DNA of 64,000 bases from Hyphomicrobiales bacterium (GCA_017304475.1 JAFKKV010000009.1:186001-250000), one strand, 5' to 3'; numbered from the stretch's first letter, positions 28,716-36,656 are shown. Made by a program: numbers and translations. Notes: a model not told the origin generated them from the letters alone.

Positions 28716-28901
28716 TCAAACCGAAGCGATCGACAGGACCTCGTCGCGGTCATGGCGAAGCAGCAACAGCGGCAGGTCGGGCCGCGCGCCGATATCCTGC
28801 GCGCTCATCGCCTCGGGCCTGCCGTCATCGCGCGCCGCGTCCTCAAGCAGGTCGGGATCCGCCCCTGCGCCAGGCGCCGGCGGTCGGGCAGCGCCGATCA
28901 A
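28716..28901 (-). CDS. Small hypothetical protein (61 aa), TTG start
   Basis: An acidic small soluble protein with no recognisable family. Codon use looks like that of real genes here. The TTG start overlaps the stop of the 30-codon frame before it (28898-28990), suggesting coupled translation of the pair. It is rich in Ala, Asp and Leu and ends RHDRDEVLSIASV. It is supported only by coding bias and by the overlap. Confidence 0.35.
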   Translation of the reverse strand: MIGAARPPAPGAGADPDLLEDAARDDGRPEAMSAQDIGARPDLPLLLLRHDRDEVLSIASV

Positions 28902-28990
28902 TACCAGCCCCAGGGAAAAGGGGGCGACACCTGGTCGAGGTCCGTCAGCCGGCCGTAATAGTGATCGAGGGCTTTTCTGATCCAGGCCAT
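28898..28990 (-). CDS. Micro-ORF, 30 residues, with strong ribosome site
   Basis: A 30-residue peptide (MAWIRKALDHYYGRL...) rich in aromatic residues and ending PWGWY. A very good ribosome-binding site, GAGGAG, stands 8 bases before the ATG. Codon third positions are mostly G/C. It lies upstream of, and overlaps, the 61-residue frame on the same strand. It could be a leader peptide or a small functional protein; I recognise no family. Confidence 0.45.
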   Translation of the reverse strand: MAWIRKALDHYYGRLTDLDQVSPPFPWGWY

Positions 28991-29323
28991 GGAGGTCGCT
29001 CTCCTCGAGATTGCGGGAACCGGGGAAATTGCGTCGCCGATGCTCGATGCGCCCCGCCTTTCAGTCAATTGGAACCATGTTCCGAATGTTCGCCGGATGA
29101 GAGAACGACATTGCGCAATGACCCGGCGTTGATGGAGCAACAATTCCGGGCCATTTTCTCGCGGGATGAATTTTCTGTTTCCTGAGATGACGACGACTGC
29201 TTTCTTCTATTTTCCTACGCCGGATGAGACGATTGTTTTGCCACCGGGATTTGACTTGATCTCGCGGGTTGCAAGGGTGTTCCCTTGGGCGCAGTGATCA
29301 CGGCAACAGGCAGCGCTTCGCTC
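28991..29323. other. Divergent intergenic region upstream of cysE
   Basis: Separates the minus-strand micro-ORF pair from cysE. It is moderately AT-rich (for example TTTTCTGTTTCCTG and TTTCTTCTATTTTCC near 29168-29215). It should hold promoters for both directions. A TTG at 29285 with AAGGG 7 bases upstream and a GTG at 29294 are alternative cysE starts within it. Nothing else is recognised. Confidence 0.3.
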
Positions 29324-30181
29324 ATGGCCAAAACACAATCCGGATCGGGTTCCGTCATCAGGCTGCCGAGCGACACGGCGGATGCGGCATGGCATCGGCT
29401 GCGCGCCGAGGCCGATCAGATCGCCGCCGGCAATCCCGAGCTCGCCACCTTGATGCTTCGCACCATCGGCCACGCGAAGTCCTTCGAGGATGCGGTCGCC
29501 CGGCGCATTTCGACGCGGCTGGCCAATGCCGATATTCCCGCCGACATCCTGCTCGATGCCTTTACAGAGGCCTTCAAGCACTCCCATGCGATCGGCATCG
29601 CCATGCGCGCGGATGCCGCGGCGGTGATCGATCGCGACCCGGCGGCGAGCCGGCTGGCCGATCCCGTGCTGTTCTTCAAAGGTTTCCACGCCCTCCAGAC
29701 GCATCGCCTGGCACATTGGCTGTTCGGCCAGGGCCGACGCGATTTCGCGCTCTACCTGCAGAGCCGGTCGTCGGAAGTGTTCCAGGTTGACATCAATCCG
29801 GCGGTGCCGATCGGCCGCGGCATCTTCCTCGATCACGCCACCGGCCTGGTGGTCGGCGAGACGGCGGTCATCGAGGACGATGTCTCGATCCTGCAGGACG
29901 TGACGCTCGGCGGCACCGGCAAGGAGACCGGTGACCGGCATCCGAAGGTCCGTCGCGGCGTCCTCATCGGCGCCGGCGCCAAGATCCTCGGCAATATCGA
30001 GATCGGCCGTTGCGCGCGGGTTGCCGCGGGGTCTGTGGTGCTGCATGCGGTGGCGCCGAATACGACGGTGGCGGGCGTGCCGGCCAAGCCGGTCGGATCG
30101 GCCGGATGTGCCGAGCCGGCGCGCTCGATGGATCAGATCCTCAGCCGCGAGGCCTATGAATCCTTCGTCTATGTGATCTGA
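29324..30181 (+). CDS. cysE: Serine O-acetyltransferase
   Basis: A 285-residue CysE: an N-terminal helical domain (about 20-140) and a C-terminal left-handed beta-helix of hexapeptide repeats (DINPAVPIGRGIFLDHATG, VVGETAVIEDDVSILQDVTL, GGTGKETGDRHPKVRRGVLI). It acetylates serine, giving the O-acetylserine that accepts sulfide to make cysteine, so it completes the sulfur genes of this window. The start is uncertain: the ATG at 29324 has a poor ribosome site, while a TTG at 29285 with AAGGG 7 bases upstream would add 13 residues. Confidence 0.94.
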   Translation: MAKTQSGSGSVIRLPSDTADAAWHRLRAEADQIAAGNPELATLMLRTIGHAKSFEDAVARRISTRLANADIPADILLDAFTEAFKHSHAIGIAMRADAAAVIDRDPAASRLADPVLFFKGFHALQTHRLAHWLFGQGRRDFALYLQSRSSEVFQVDINPAVPIGRGIFLDHATGLVVGETAVIEDDVSILQDVTLGGTGKETGDRHPKVRRGVLIGAGAKILGNIEIGRCARVAAGSVVLHAVAPNTTVAGVPAKPVGSAGCAEPARSMDQILSREAYESFVYVI

Positions 30182-30263
30182 CGGACACCGCCGGACCTGG
30201 GCCCGCGAACCCGCGCCATGCGCGGCGGCTTGGCCATTGGACACGATCAGGGATCATTCGCCG

Positions 30264-30827
30264 ATGAGCGGCCAGGACTCCAAGCATAGCCACGCCGGTC
30301 ACGATCACGGCCATTCGCACGATCACGAGCCTGCGCACGACCATGGTCATGGCCATTCGCACGACCATGACCTTGACGACCGCTGGAAACATGATGGCAT
30401 CCGGGTCATTCCGGGCGACCAGCTCGATACCAATGTGCCGTCGACGCCCGGCATGAACCGGGCGGCGGCGATCAATTTCGCACGGGTCGGCGCGCAGAAG
30501 CTGTGGGCCGGCACGGTGACCATCAGGCCGGATGCCAAGACCGGCGCCCATCATCATGGCCACCTGGAGAGCGTGATCTATGTGGTGCGCGGCCGCGCCC
30601 GCATGCGCTGGGGCGAAAATCTGCAATTCGTCGCCGAAGCCGGACCGGGCGATTTCATTTTTGTGCCGCCCTATGTGCCGCACCAGGAAATCAATGCCAG
30701 CCCGGACGAGCAGCTCGAATGCGTGCTGGTGCGTTCCGACGGCGAGGCGATCGCGGTCAATCTCGACATCGAGCCGGTCGAGAAGCCCGAGACCGTGCTG
30801 TGGATCGACCCGATCCATCGGGGCTGA
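30264..30827 (+). CDS. Cupin protein with a histidine-rich N-terminal tail
   Basis: 187 residues. The first 40 or so are dominated by His, Asp and Gly (HSHAGHDHGHSHDHEPAHDH and on), a likely metal-binding or metal-storage tail. Residues about 60-165 are a single cupin barrel with the metal-site motif GAHHHGHLESVIYVVRG and second motif PGDFIFVPPYVPHQEIN. Cupins of this kind bind one metal ion and may be dioxygenases, isomerases or sensors. The ATG at 30264 follows AGGGA by about 9 bases. It stands just downstream of cysE on the same strand, so a thiol- or metal-linked role is possible but unproven. Confidence 0.82.
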   Translation: MSGQDSKHSHAGHDHGHSHDHEPAHDHGHGHSHDHDLDDRWKHDGIRVIPGDQLDTNVPSTPGMNRAAAINFARVGAQKLWAGTVTIRPDAKTGAHHHGHLESVIYVVRGRARMRWGENLQFVAEAGPGDFIFVPPYVPHQEINASPDEQLECVLVRSDGEAIAVNLDIEPVEKPETVLWIDPIHRG

Positions 30828-30938
30828 CCTGCGCGCTCCGCATTGGTGCGGTGCAATGGCGCCCCCTATCTCCCCTTCTCCCGATACCGCCCGGCCGCCC
30901 TGGCCGAAGCCCCTCGCCAACCCCCGACAGGTTTCCCG

Positions 30939-32039
30939 ATGACTGACGATGCCAGCGCCCTGTTCACGCCGTTCAAGATCGGCGACCTGACCCTGCCGAA
31001 CCGCCTGGTCATGGCGCCCCTGACGCGTAACCGGGCAACCCCCGGCACCGATGCGCCGAACCAGCTGAATGTCGAATATTACGTACAGCGCGCCTCGGCC
31101 GGCCTGATCATCAGCGAGGGCACCCAGGTCTCCCGCCAGGGCCAGGGTTATATCTGGACCCCCGGCATGTATAATGACGAACAGGTCAAGGGCTGGCGCG
31201 CGATCACCGACGCCGTCCATGCCGCCGGCGGCCGGATCTTCGCCCAGCTCTGGCATGTCGGCCGCGTCTCGCACATTTCGCTGCAGGCCGATGAGGCAGC
31301 CCCCGTGGCGCCCTCGGCCATCACCGCCAAGTCCAAGACCTATGTCGCGTCCGGCTTTGCCGAAACCTCGGCACCGCGCGCTCTCGAAACCGCCGAGATC
31401 GCCGGGGTCGTCGCCGACTTCGCCAAGGCGGCCGAAAACGCCAAGCGCGCCGGTTTCGACGGCATCGAACTGCATGGCGCCAACGGCTATCTGATCGAAC
31501 AGTTCATCAAGGACGGCACCAACAAGCGCACCGACCAATATGGCGGATCGATCGAGAACCGCGTGCGCTTCCCGCTCGAAGTGGTCGACGCCGTGCTGAA
31601 GGTCTTCCCCAGGGAGCGGGTCGGCATTCGCCTGTCGCCGGTGAGCCCGGCCAATGATGCCTCGACCAGCGATGCCGCCGAAGTCTACGGCCATCTCGTC
31701 CAGGAGCTCGGCAAGCGTGGCATCGGCTTCATCCATGTGGTCGAAGGCGCCACGGGTGGCCCGCGCGACAATGCGCCCTTCGATTATGCCGCGCTGCGCA
31801 AGGCTTTCCCGGGCGCCTATATCGCCAATAACGGCTATACCCGCGACCTCGCCATCGAAGCGATTGCCGAGGGCCGGGCCGATGCCGTCGCTTTCGGCAA
31901 GGCCTTCATCGCCAATCCCGACCTGCCGGAGCGGCTGCGCGTCGGCGCGCCGCTGAACGAGCTCGAGCGCGCGACCCTCTATGGCGGCGACGCCAAGGGT
32001 TATACCGACTATCCCGCGCTGACCCAGGCCGCGGAGTAG
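30939..32039 (+). CDS. Old Yellow Enzyme family alkene reductase
   Basis: A 366-residue FMN-dependent TIM barrel of the NemA/OYE class. Segments include LFTPFKIGDLTLPNRLVMAP, then LTRNRA, QLWHVGRVSH, ELHGANGYLIEQF (substrate-binding His and Asn), DQYGGSIENR and ANNGYTRD. It reduces activated C=C bonds or nitro compounds with NAD(P)H. It probably has its own promoter, as a 111-base gap separates it from the cupin gene. A perfect 12-bp hairpin follows it. Confidence 0.95.
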   Translation: MTDDASALFTPFKIGDLTLPNRLVMAPLTRNRATPGTDAPNQLNVEYYVQRASAGLIISEGTQVSRQGQGYIWTPGMYNDEQVKGWRAITDAVHAAGGRIFAQLWHVGRVSHISLQADEAAPVAPSAITAKSKTYVASGFAETSAPRALETAEIAGVVADFAKAAENAKRAGFDGIELHGANGYLIEQFIKDGTNKRTDQYGGSIENRVRFPLEVVDAVLKVFPRERVGIRLSPVSPANDASTSDAAEVYGHLVQELGKRGIGFIHVVEGATGGPRDNAPFDYAALRKAFPGAYIANNGYTRDLAIEAIAEGRADAVAFGKAFIANPDLPERLRVGAPLNELERATLYGGDAKGYTDYPALTQAAE

Positions 32040-32050
32040 CCGTCCCGGCC

Positions 32051-32079
32051 ATGGGCGCGGCATGACCTGCCGCGCCCAT
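32051..32079. terminator. Perfect 12-bp hairpin between convergent genes
   Basis: ATGGGCGCGGCA-TGACC-TGCCGCGCCCAT forms a perfect stem between the OYE gene (plus) and the siderophore-reductase gene (minus). It probably terminates transcription in both directions. Confidence 0.65.
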
Positions 32080-32084
32080 CGCCT

Positions 32085-33185
32085 TCAGGTTTCGTCGGCG
32101 GCGCGTTCGGCGCGCGCCTCGGCCTCGCTCTTGCCCAGGCGCCAATAGGCCACCGCAAGGTGCTGGCCGCGCTCGAGGCCGAGATCCTGGCGCCAATGGC
32201 GCCTGATCGCCTTGACGGTCGCGGCCTCGGCGCCGAGCCAGCCGAAATACGTGCCCTGCTTCGGCCATTCGACCGCTTTGATGTGCTGTTCGAGCGCCGG
32301 TGAGCGACCCGGCGCCACGCCGTTGCGGTGCAGCCAGACGATGTTGATCGCCGCCCTGCAGGCGATCGGCTGTTCGTCGTCGCCGTCCTCGACCTCAATG
32401 AAGGCGACGCCGCGCGCCGTCTCGGGCAGGCCTTCGAGCAGCCGCGCCATGGCGGGAAGCGCGGTCTCGTCGCCGGCGAACAGGTGCCAGTCGGCTGATG
32501 GCAAGCGGCTGCCGCCCGGTCCGAGCATGCCGACCACCTGACCCGCCTGCACGCGCGCCGCCCAGGCCGAGGCCACGCCCTCGTCGCCATGCATGACGAA
32601 GTCGACATCGAGCTCGCCCGCGGCGGCATCGACGCGGCGCACGGTATAGGTCCGCGAGCTTGGCCGGCGACCCTCGGGCGGCCAGGCGGGCCGGCCGTCG
32701 CGGCCGGGCACCGGCCATTCCGGAACATCCAGCCCGGCCGGCGGGATCAGCAGGCGAATGTGCAGGCTCGGCGAATCATAACGTCCGAGGTCCTCGCCGA
32801 AAAAGGTGATGCGCCTGACATGCGGCGTCACGTCGGCCCAGCCCTTGACCCGCATTTCGCGAAAGCTCGGCAGCACCGTGCCGCCGCAACCATCGCCGGT
32901 CCAGACGATGTCCGGCTTCTCGTCGGCGGCGAGCTCGGTCAGCCGCTCGGCCAGCACGAATTTCAGCGTGGACAGCGCTTCCTCGTCGCGCGCCTCGGCG
33001 CGCATCAGCAGGGCCTCGGCCTCGGCCCGCATGGTGGCCAGGCCCCAGGGCAATTCGGCCCGGCCGGTTCCTGCGTCGCAGGTCGCCGTGAACAGGTCGA
33101 ACTTGGCGATGTCGGCGCAAAGCGCGGCGATATGGGCCTCGGCCGCGCGCGTCCTGATCCGGGCTTCCGAAATGAGAATGGCCAT
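32085..33185 (-). CDS. DUF2218-siderophore-interacting protein (ferric-siderophore reductase)
   Basis: 366 residues in two parts. Residues about 5-95 match the DUF2218 module seen in front of some siderophore reductases. Residues about 115-350 are a SIP/FAD-binding flavoreductase: an RITFFGEDL-type start, the flavin-binding RTYTVRRVD, and GDETALPAMARLLEGLP in the NAD(P)H half. It should release iron from ferric siderophores in the cytoplasm. The ATG at 33185 has GGAG 6 bases upstream. Repeated motifs at 33278-33347 upstream may mediate iron regulation. The nearby FecI/FecR/TonB receptor genes make iron supply a sensible theme. Confidence 0.9.
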   Translation of the reverse strand: MAILISEARIRTRAAEAHIAALCADIAKFDLFTATCDAGTGRAELPWGLATMRAEAEALLMRAEARDEEALSTLKFVLAERLTELAADEKPDIVWTGDGCGGTVLPSFREMRVKGWADVTPHVRRITFFGEDLGRYDSPSLHIRLLIPPAGLDVPEWPVPGRDGRPAWPPEGRRPSSRTYTVRRVDAAAGELDVDFVMHGDEGVASAWAARVQAGQVVGMLGPGGSRLPSADWHLFAGDETALPAMARLLEGLPETARGVAFIEVEDGDDEQPIACRAAINIVWLHRNGVAPGRSPALEQHIKAVEWPKQGTYFGWLGAEAATVKAIRRHWRQDLGLERGQHLAVAYWRLGKSEAEARAERAADET

Positions 33186-33277
33186 GATGCACTCCGATGT
33201 GGCGACCGGCATCTTGCCCGTCAGGCAATTCGGCCGCCGTCATCGACGCGCATAACGAAGTCAAAATCCCTATTCAA

Positions 33278-33347
33278 CGACTATCTTCTGGAATGATTTC
33301 AATTCAAAACGACAACGATACTACTCTGGAACGATACTATTCTGGCT
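33278..33347. repeat. Three related 16-bp repeats upstream of the siderophore reductase
   Basis: CGATACTACTCTGGAA (33316-33331) and CGATACTATTCTGGCT (33332-33347) are directly adjacent, and a diverged copy CGACTATCTTCTGGAA lies at 33278-33293. They stand 93-162 bases before the ATG in an AT-rich stretch, where an iron-responsive repressor such as Irr, RirA or Fur/Mur would act. They do not match a consensus I can state with confidence. Confidence 0.5.
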
Positions 33348-33438
33348 ATTTCCGACGATGACTCGTCGCCACCAAGTCCATCCCGGTCCGTGCCGGCGAC
33401 TGCCCGCACGGACCTCTGGCGCCCGCACCGGCAATCGG

Positions 33439-33870
33439 TCAGGCGGAAGCCGGCCGATCGGACGGATGTGCGACGCTGATCACCGTCAGCCGGTTGGGAT
33501 GGCCGCCAGGCCCGACCCATTCGAAGGACTGGCCGGGCGACAGACCGATCAGGGCGGCGCCCAGCGGCGTCATGACCGAAATCTTGCCCTCGGCAATATC
33601 GGCCTCGGCCGGGAAGACGAGCTGGACACGGCGCTGCTGGCCGCCGTGCGAGGTGAACTCGACGGTCGAGTGCATGCCGATGGCATCGCGCGGCAAGGCA
33701 TCCGAGGCGACGATCCGGGCGCGGTCGAGCTCGGTCAGCAGCGCTTCGGCGACCGCGGGCGAGCGGGCCAGCGCATCATTGGCGAGAGCCGACAGCCGTT
33801 GATGGTCGAATTCGCTGACGACGATGGGCGGCAGGGCCTGGCTATGGGGGGTCTGGGTGGGGGTATTCAT
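33439..33870 (-). CDS. rnk: Rnk-like nucleoside diphosphate kinase regulator / GreA-type protein
   Basis: 143 residues. A short N-terminal helical region (about 15-55, SEFDHQRLSALANDALARSP) is followed by a GreA/GreB C-terminal domain (about 60-138): VASDALPRDAIGMHSTVEF, then VMTPLGAALIGLSPGQSFEW. Proteins of this build (Rnk) bind RNA polymerase in the secondary channel but lack the acidic coiled-coil tip of Gre factors. The ATG at 33870 has AAGG about 9 bases upstream. It is a single gene with no obvious operon partner. Confidence 0.88.
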   Translation of the reverse strand: MNTPTQTPHSQALPPIVVSEFDHQRLSALANDALARSPAVAEALLTELDRARIVASDALPRDAIGMHSTVEFTSHGGQQRRVQLVFPAEADIAEGKISVMTPLGAALIGLSPGQSFEWVGPGGHPNRLTVISVAHPSDRPASA

Positions 33871-34279
33871 GGTCAAAACCTTGGGGAAATGGTTGAGGGT
33901 GCCGCGGCAGGAGCGCCGGCGGCAGTCGACCTCGGCCCGATCCACGCCACAGGGCGGAATCCAGGCGGAATTGTCGTGCGGGATATGAAACCGCGCCCCG
34001 TCTCGGGGCGCACGCACGCCGAGCCGGGGCTAGGCGCCCAGCATGAGCTTCACCCGGAGGGAAGCGTTTCGGTCAGCGGCGAAGAAGCGTTTCATGACGC
34101 TGAATCTGGCGTGTCGGCCGCGTTTGTCAAGCCTGCCGGCGCCGGTGGCCGAACGAGCGGCGGCCCGAACGGCTCCCCGACAGCAGGAAGGCCGCCTTTC
34201 GGCGGCCTTCGCTAGGCTTTGCACGGAACAGGTGAAGGGAGGTGCGAAACTCGCCACCCCGACCCTCGGAGAGGATCGA
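33871..34279. other. Intergenic region with two hairpins
   Basis: No supported gene. GCGCCCCG-TCT-CGGGGCGC (33993-34011) and AAGGCCGCC-TTTC-GGCGGCCTT (34188-34209) are perfect stems. The second lies 71 bases after the stop of the minus-strand gene at 34280 and resembles a GC-rich intrinsic terminator for it. The first may belong to the leader of rnk. The rest is featureless GC-rich sequence. Confidence 0.5.
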
Positions 34280-34537
34280 TCAGCGCCGGCCCGGAATCGA
34301 GCCGCCATTACGCACGCAGGACTGGTACATCGCGGCACGGGTGCGCGAGATGCCCTGGTCGTTGCGATCGCCGGGAACCGCGTCGATGACGTCATGCATG
34401 CACTTGGAAATCACCTGCGGGTTATTCCGCTGCCTTGCCGAGCGTGACTGAGCGTCGGCGGTGCTGACGAAGATCAGGACGGCGCCGGTCGACAGGGCTG
34501 CGATGGTCATCAGGGACTTGAAGGTTGGGCGAGCCAT
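34280..34537 (-). CDS. Small secreted protein with two cysteines (85 aa)
   Basis: The N-terminus is a clear signal peptide (Lys7, hydrophobic core 9-25, likely cleavage after Ala29 in TADA-QS). The mature part of about 56 residues is basic and polar, with Cys46 and Cys74, which could form one disulfide in the periplasm. A strong ribosome site GAGGAGG lies 7 bases before the ATG. The family is not recognised. The last residues (GGSIPGRR) and the upstream DNA are echoed by the tiny frame at 35749-35865, so the locus appears duplicated. The adjacent NarL-type regulator may control it. Confidence 0.7.
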   Translation of the reverse strand: MARPTFKSLMTIAALSTGAVLIFVSTADAQSRSARQRNNPQVISKCMHDVIDAVPGDRNDQGISRTRAAMYQSCVRNGGSIPGRR

Positions 34538-34577
34538 TTGGTCCTCCTCTTGGCATGGCGACCTCATCAAGCGCTGG

Positions 34578-34661
34578 AACCGGACGCAGTTCGATCAGGC
34601 AATGTCTCGGGTCGGCTGGCAATAAATGCCCAGGCGATCTCAGGGAATGACCTGAGGGGCG
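34578..34661 (-). promoter_or_regulatory. Upstream element, copy A
   Basis: About 84 bases that begin 41 bases upstream of the 85-residue gene. They resemble 35908-35989: shared AACCGG, TTCGATCAGGC and a terminal block matching at 18 of 21 positions (CAGGGAATGACCTGAGGGGCG against CAGGGGATGTCCTGAGAGGCG). The block contains the dyad CTCAGG-N6-CCTGAG (34640-34657). It is a likely promoter/operator. Confidence 0.55.
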
Positions 34662-34784
34662 ATGCCGGGCATTGTCCGGGCGCCCGGGTCACGCCTCGCC
34701 GCTCGGGCCATGCCCGGACGGCGCCGCGCGGCCGCACCGGCGGATGGCCGGACGGCGCGACGATGGGCTTCGGAACGTTGGCGG

Positions 34785-35414
34785 TCAGGACTCGACCAGC
34801 TTGTTGCGCACGGCATAACGGATGAGATCCGCCATGGACTTGGCGCCGAGCTTGCGCATGGCGGTCGCCCGATGGGTCTCCACCGTCTTGACGCTGACGC
34901 CGAGCTGGGCGGCGATGCGCTTGTTGCTGGCGCCCTCGGCGATGAGCTGCACGGTCTCGCGTTCGCGGCTGGTCAGATGGACCGCCGATGCGGAACCGCC
35001 GATGAAGCTTGCCAGCATGGTTTCCGAGACGCGGTCGGTGAAATAGGGACGCGACATCGCAAGCGCGCTGACCGCCTGAAGCAAATGCTCGTCGGCCTCG
35101 CTTTTCAGCAGGAAGCTGCGGACCCCGGCGCGCAGGACGTCGCGCATGAGGTCTTCGCTGTCATGCTGGGTGAACATCAGGATCTGGAGCCGCGGCAGGG
35201 CCTTGCGGACCTGTTTCACCACTTCCAGGCCGTTCAGTCCCGGCAGGGAATAGTCGAGAATCGCGATATCGGGCTTTTCCTGGATCGCCAGGCGCACGGC
35301 TTCGAGCCCATCCGCCGCCTCCGCGCAGATTTCCCAATTGCCGCGCGATTCCAGCAGGCTGCGGATGCCGCGACGAACGATCTCGTGGTCTTCGGCCAAG
35401 AGTACCCGCGCCAT
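34785..35414 (-). CDS. NarL/FixJ-type response regulator
   Basis: A 209-residue response regulator. The receiver (1-120) has acidic pocket Glu8-Asp9, phospho-acceptor Asp54 in ILDYSLPG, and a conserved Lys in FLLKSEAD. The LuxR-type helix-turn-helix (about 145-205) contains LTSRERETVQLIAEGASNKR and VSVKTVETHRATAMRKLG. The ATG at 35414 has GGAG 7 bases upstream. No sensor kinase is encoded next to it, so it is an orphan here. It lies between two copies of the small-protein promoter element, which makes those its plausible targets. Confidence 0.92.
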   Translation of the reverse strand: MARVLLAEDHEIVRRGIRSLLESRGNWEICAEAADGLEAVRLAIQEKPDIAILDYSLPGLNGLEVVKQVRKALPRLQILMFTQHDSEDLMRDVLRAGVRSFLLKSEADEHLLQAVSALAMSRPYFTDRVSETMLASFIGGSASAVHLTSRERETVQLIAEGASNKRIAAQLGVSVKTVETHRATAMRKLGAKSMADLIRYAVRNKLVES

Positions 35415-35748
35415 GACGATGCTCCTACCCGCGACGCACATGCCTCGTCATTGCCGGCCCGGCCGTGCTATGCCGGACCGTGCCTGCCTCGACCGGTATC
35501 GGGACCGGGCAGCCCGCGCCGCTCCGGACAGGCCGCGAGAGCCGCGCGTACTTCTCGATCAAGCAACCCCCATGGCGGCATCGGGTTCGACGGCGCTGCG
35601 ATCGACCGTTTCGCCGCCCTTGCGGACATGCAGGCGAACGGCCCGGGCCGTCCGAGCCCAAAGCCGCCGGTTCGGGCGAACGAGAGGACGCCGCCGCGTC
35701 GCGGCCTCCCGCCGGGAGACATCCAGGCGCGGTTCCCGCAAGAATGGG
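35415..35748. other. Intergenic region behind the response regulator
   Basis: Long open frames exist on both strands (as expected in GC-rich DNA), but none shows convincing coding bias, ribosome site or family. I see only the regulator's own upstream region and nothing else assignable. Confidence 0.3.
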
Positions 35749-35865
35749 TCAGCGCCGACCAGGGATCGTTCCACCCTTGGCGGCATGGGACCGGCACGGC
35801 CGGACGCGGCTCCCGGCGCCCGCGGATCCGCGCAAGGCGAGCGACCTGAGAGCGAGACGGTCCAT
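35749..35865 (-). CDS. Tiny frame (38 aa), diverged or decayed copy of the small secreted protein
   Basis: An ATG preceded by a strong GGAGGAG ribosome site opens 38 codons that end GGTIPGRR, almost the same as the end (GGSIPGRR) of the 85-residue protein at 34280. The DNA around the two stops also matches (TCAGCGCCGRCC, read on the plus strand), and both genes have the same upstream element at about the same distance (41 and 43 bases). The middle, including the signal peptide, is not conserved. It could be a shortened paralogue or a remnant kept for its promoter. Confidence 0.45.
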   Translation of the reverse strand: MDRLALRSLALRGSAGAGSRVRPCRSHAAKGGTIPGRR

Positions 35866-35907
35866 AGGCTCCTCCTTTTCGGGCCGGCACGACCAATGAA
35901 ACTCCGA

Positions 35908-35989
35908 AACCGGCCGACTTCGATCAGGCGATACCCGAAAGGGGGTGAGAATATTCCTGAGCGGATGGCAGGGGATGTCCTGAGAGGCG
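35908..35989 (-). promoter_or_regulatory. Upstream element, copy B
   Basis: The counterpart of 34578-34661, starting 43 bases upstream of the 38-codon frame. The 21-base terminal block keeps CCTGAG and one related arm (GCAGGG), so the dyad is less perfect than in copy A. An extra CCTGAG lies nearby at about 35956. Confidence 0.5.
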
Positions 35990-36125
35990 CGCGCCGCACG
36001 GCGCCAGAGGGGCTCGGCCGGGGTCGTGCGGCGATACTCTAGAAATCCTCTAAGCTATTGATGTTGCATCCATAATCTTCTCCGGTGTAAATGCCGCCGT
36101 CATCCTGGCTCATGAGCTCCCGACA

Positions 36126-36656
36126 GTGGCCGATTCCGTCAGTCTTGCCGTCGACGACCTGCTGAACCGCGCGATCGAGGCGCATTACGCCGAGATCAAA
36201 GCCGCGGTGCGCCGGCGCGGCCATTCCAGGGCGACCGCCTCCGACGTGGTCCACGACCTCTATATCAAGCTCGCCGAGCAGCCCGGCGTGCTGAGAGGCA
36301 AGCGATCGATCGGCGCCTTTCTGTGCCGCGCGGCGATCAATCTGGCGGTCGACCGGCTGCGCCGCAGCCGTTTCGAGGAGCGGCTTTTTTCCGGCACCCA
36401 GACCGAAGCGCTGGTGATCGCCGCCGAGACGGCCGCGCCGGACCACGGCCTCATGGTCGAGGCGCGCCTGACCGTCCTGCGCGAGGCCATTGGCGCGCTG
36501 CCCGCCCGCCGGCGCGCCGTCTTCATCCTGCACCGCCTGCATCGCCTGCCGCCCGACGAGATCGCCGCGCGGCTCCGCATTTCCCGCAACATGGTCGATC
36601 GCCATTTGCGGCGGGCGCTGGCCCATTGCCTCGATCGCCTGTTCCAGATGGACTAG
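36126..36656 (+). CDS. FecI-like ECF sigma factor
   Basis: A 176-residue extracytoplasmic-function sigma factor with GTG start. Region 2 lies at about residues 18-85 (SDVVHDLYIKLAEQPGVL, then FLCRAAINLAVDRLRR), and region 4 at about 115-172 (LPARRRAVFILHRLHRLPPD, RISRNMVDRHLRRALAHCLD). It belongs with the FecR-like and TonB-receptor genes that follow. In this system the receptor signals ligand binding to FecR, which frees the sigma factor to transcribe the receptor gene. A lone ATG is absent at the conserved position, so GTG is preferred. Confidence 0.92.
   Translation: MADSVSLAVDDLLNRAIEAHYAEIKAAVRRRGHSRATASDVVHDLYIKLAEQPGVLRGKRSIGAFLCRAAINLAVDRLRRSRFEERLFSGTQTEALVIAAETAAPDHGLMVEARLTVLREAIGALPARRRAVFILHRLHRLPPDEIAARLRISRNMVDRHLRRALAHCLDRLFQMD

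Noticed and set aside
35468..35999. Minus-strand frames of about 145 codons between the response regulator and the sigma factor
   Set aside because: They overlap each other in different frames, are Arg/Pro-rich and lack ribosome sites. Only the tiny 35749-35865 frame has support from the paralogous sequence.
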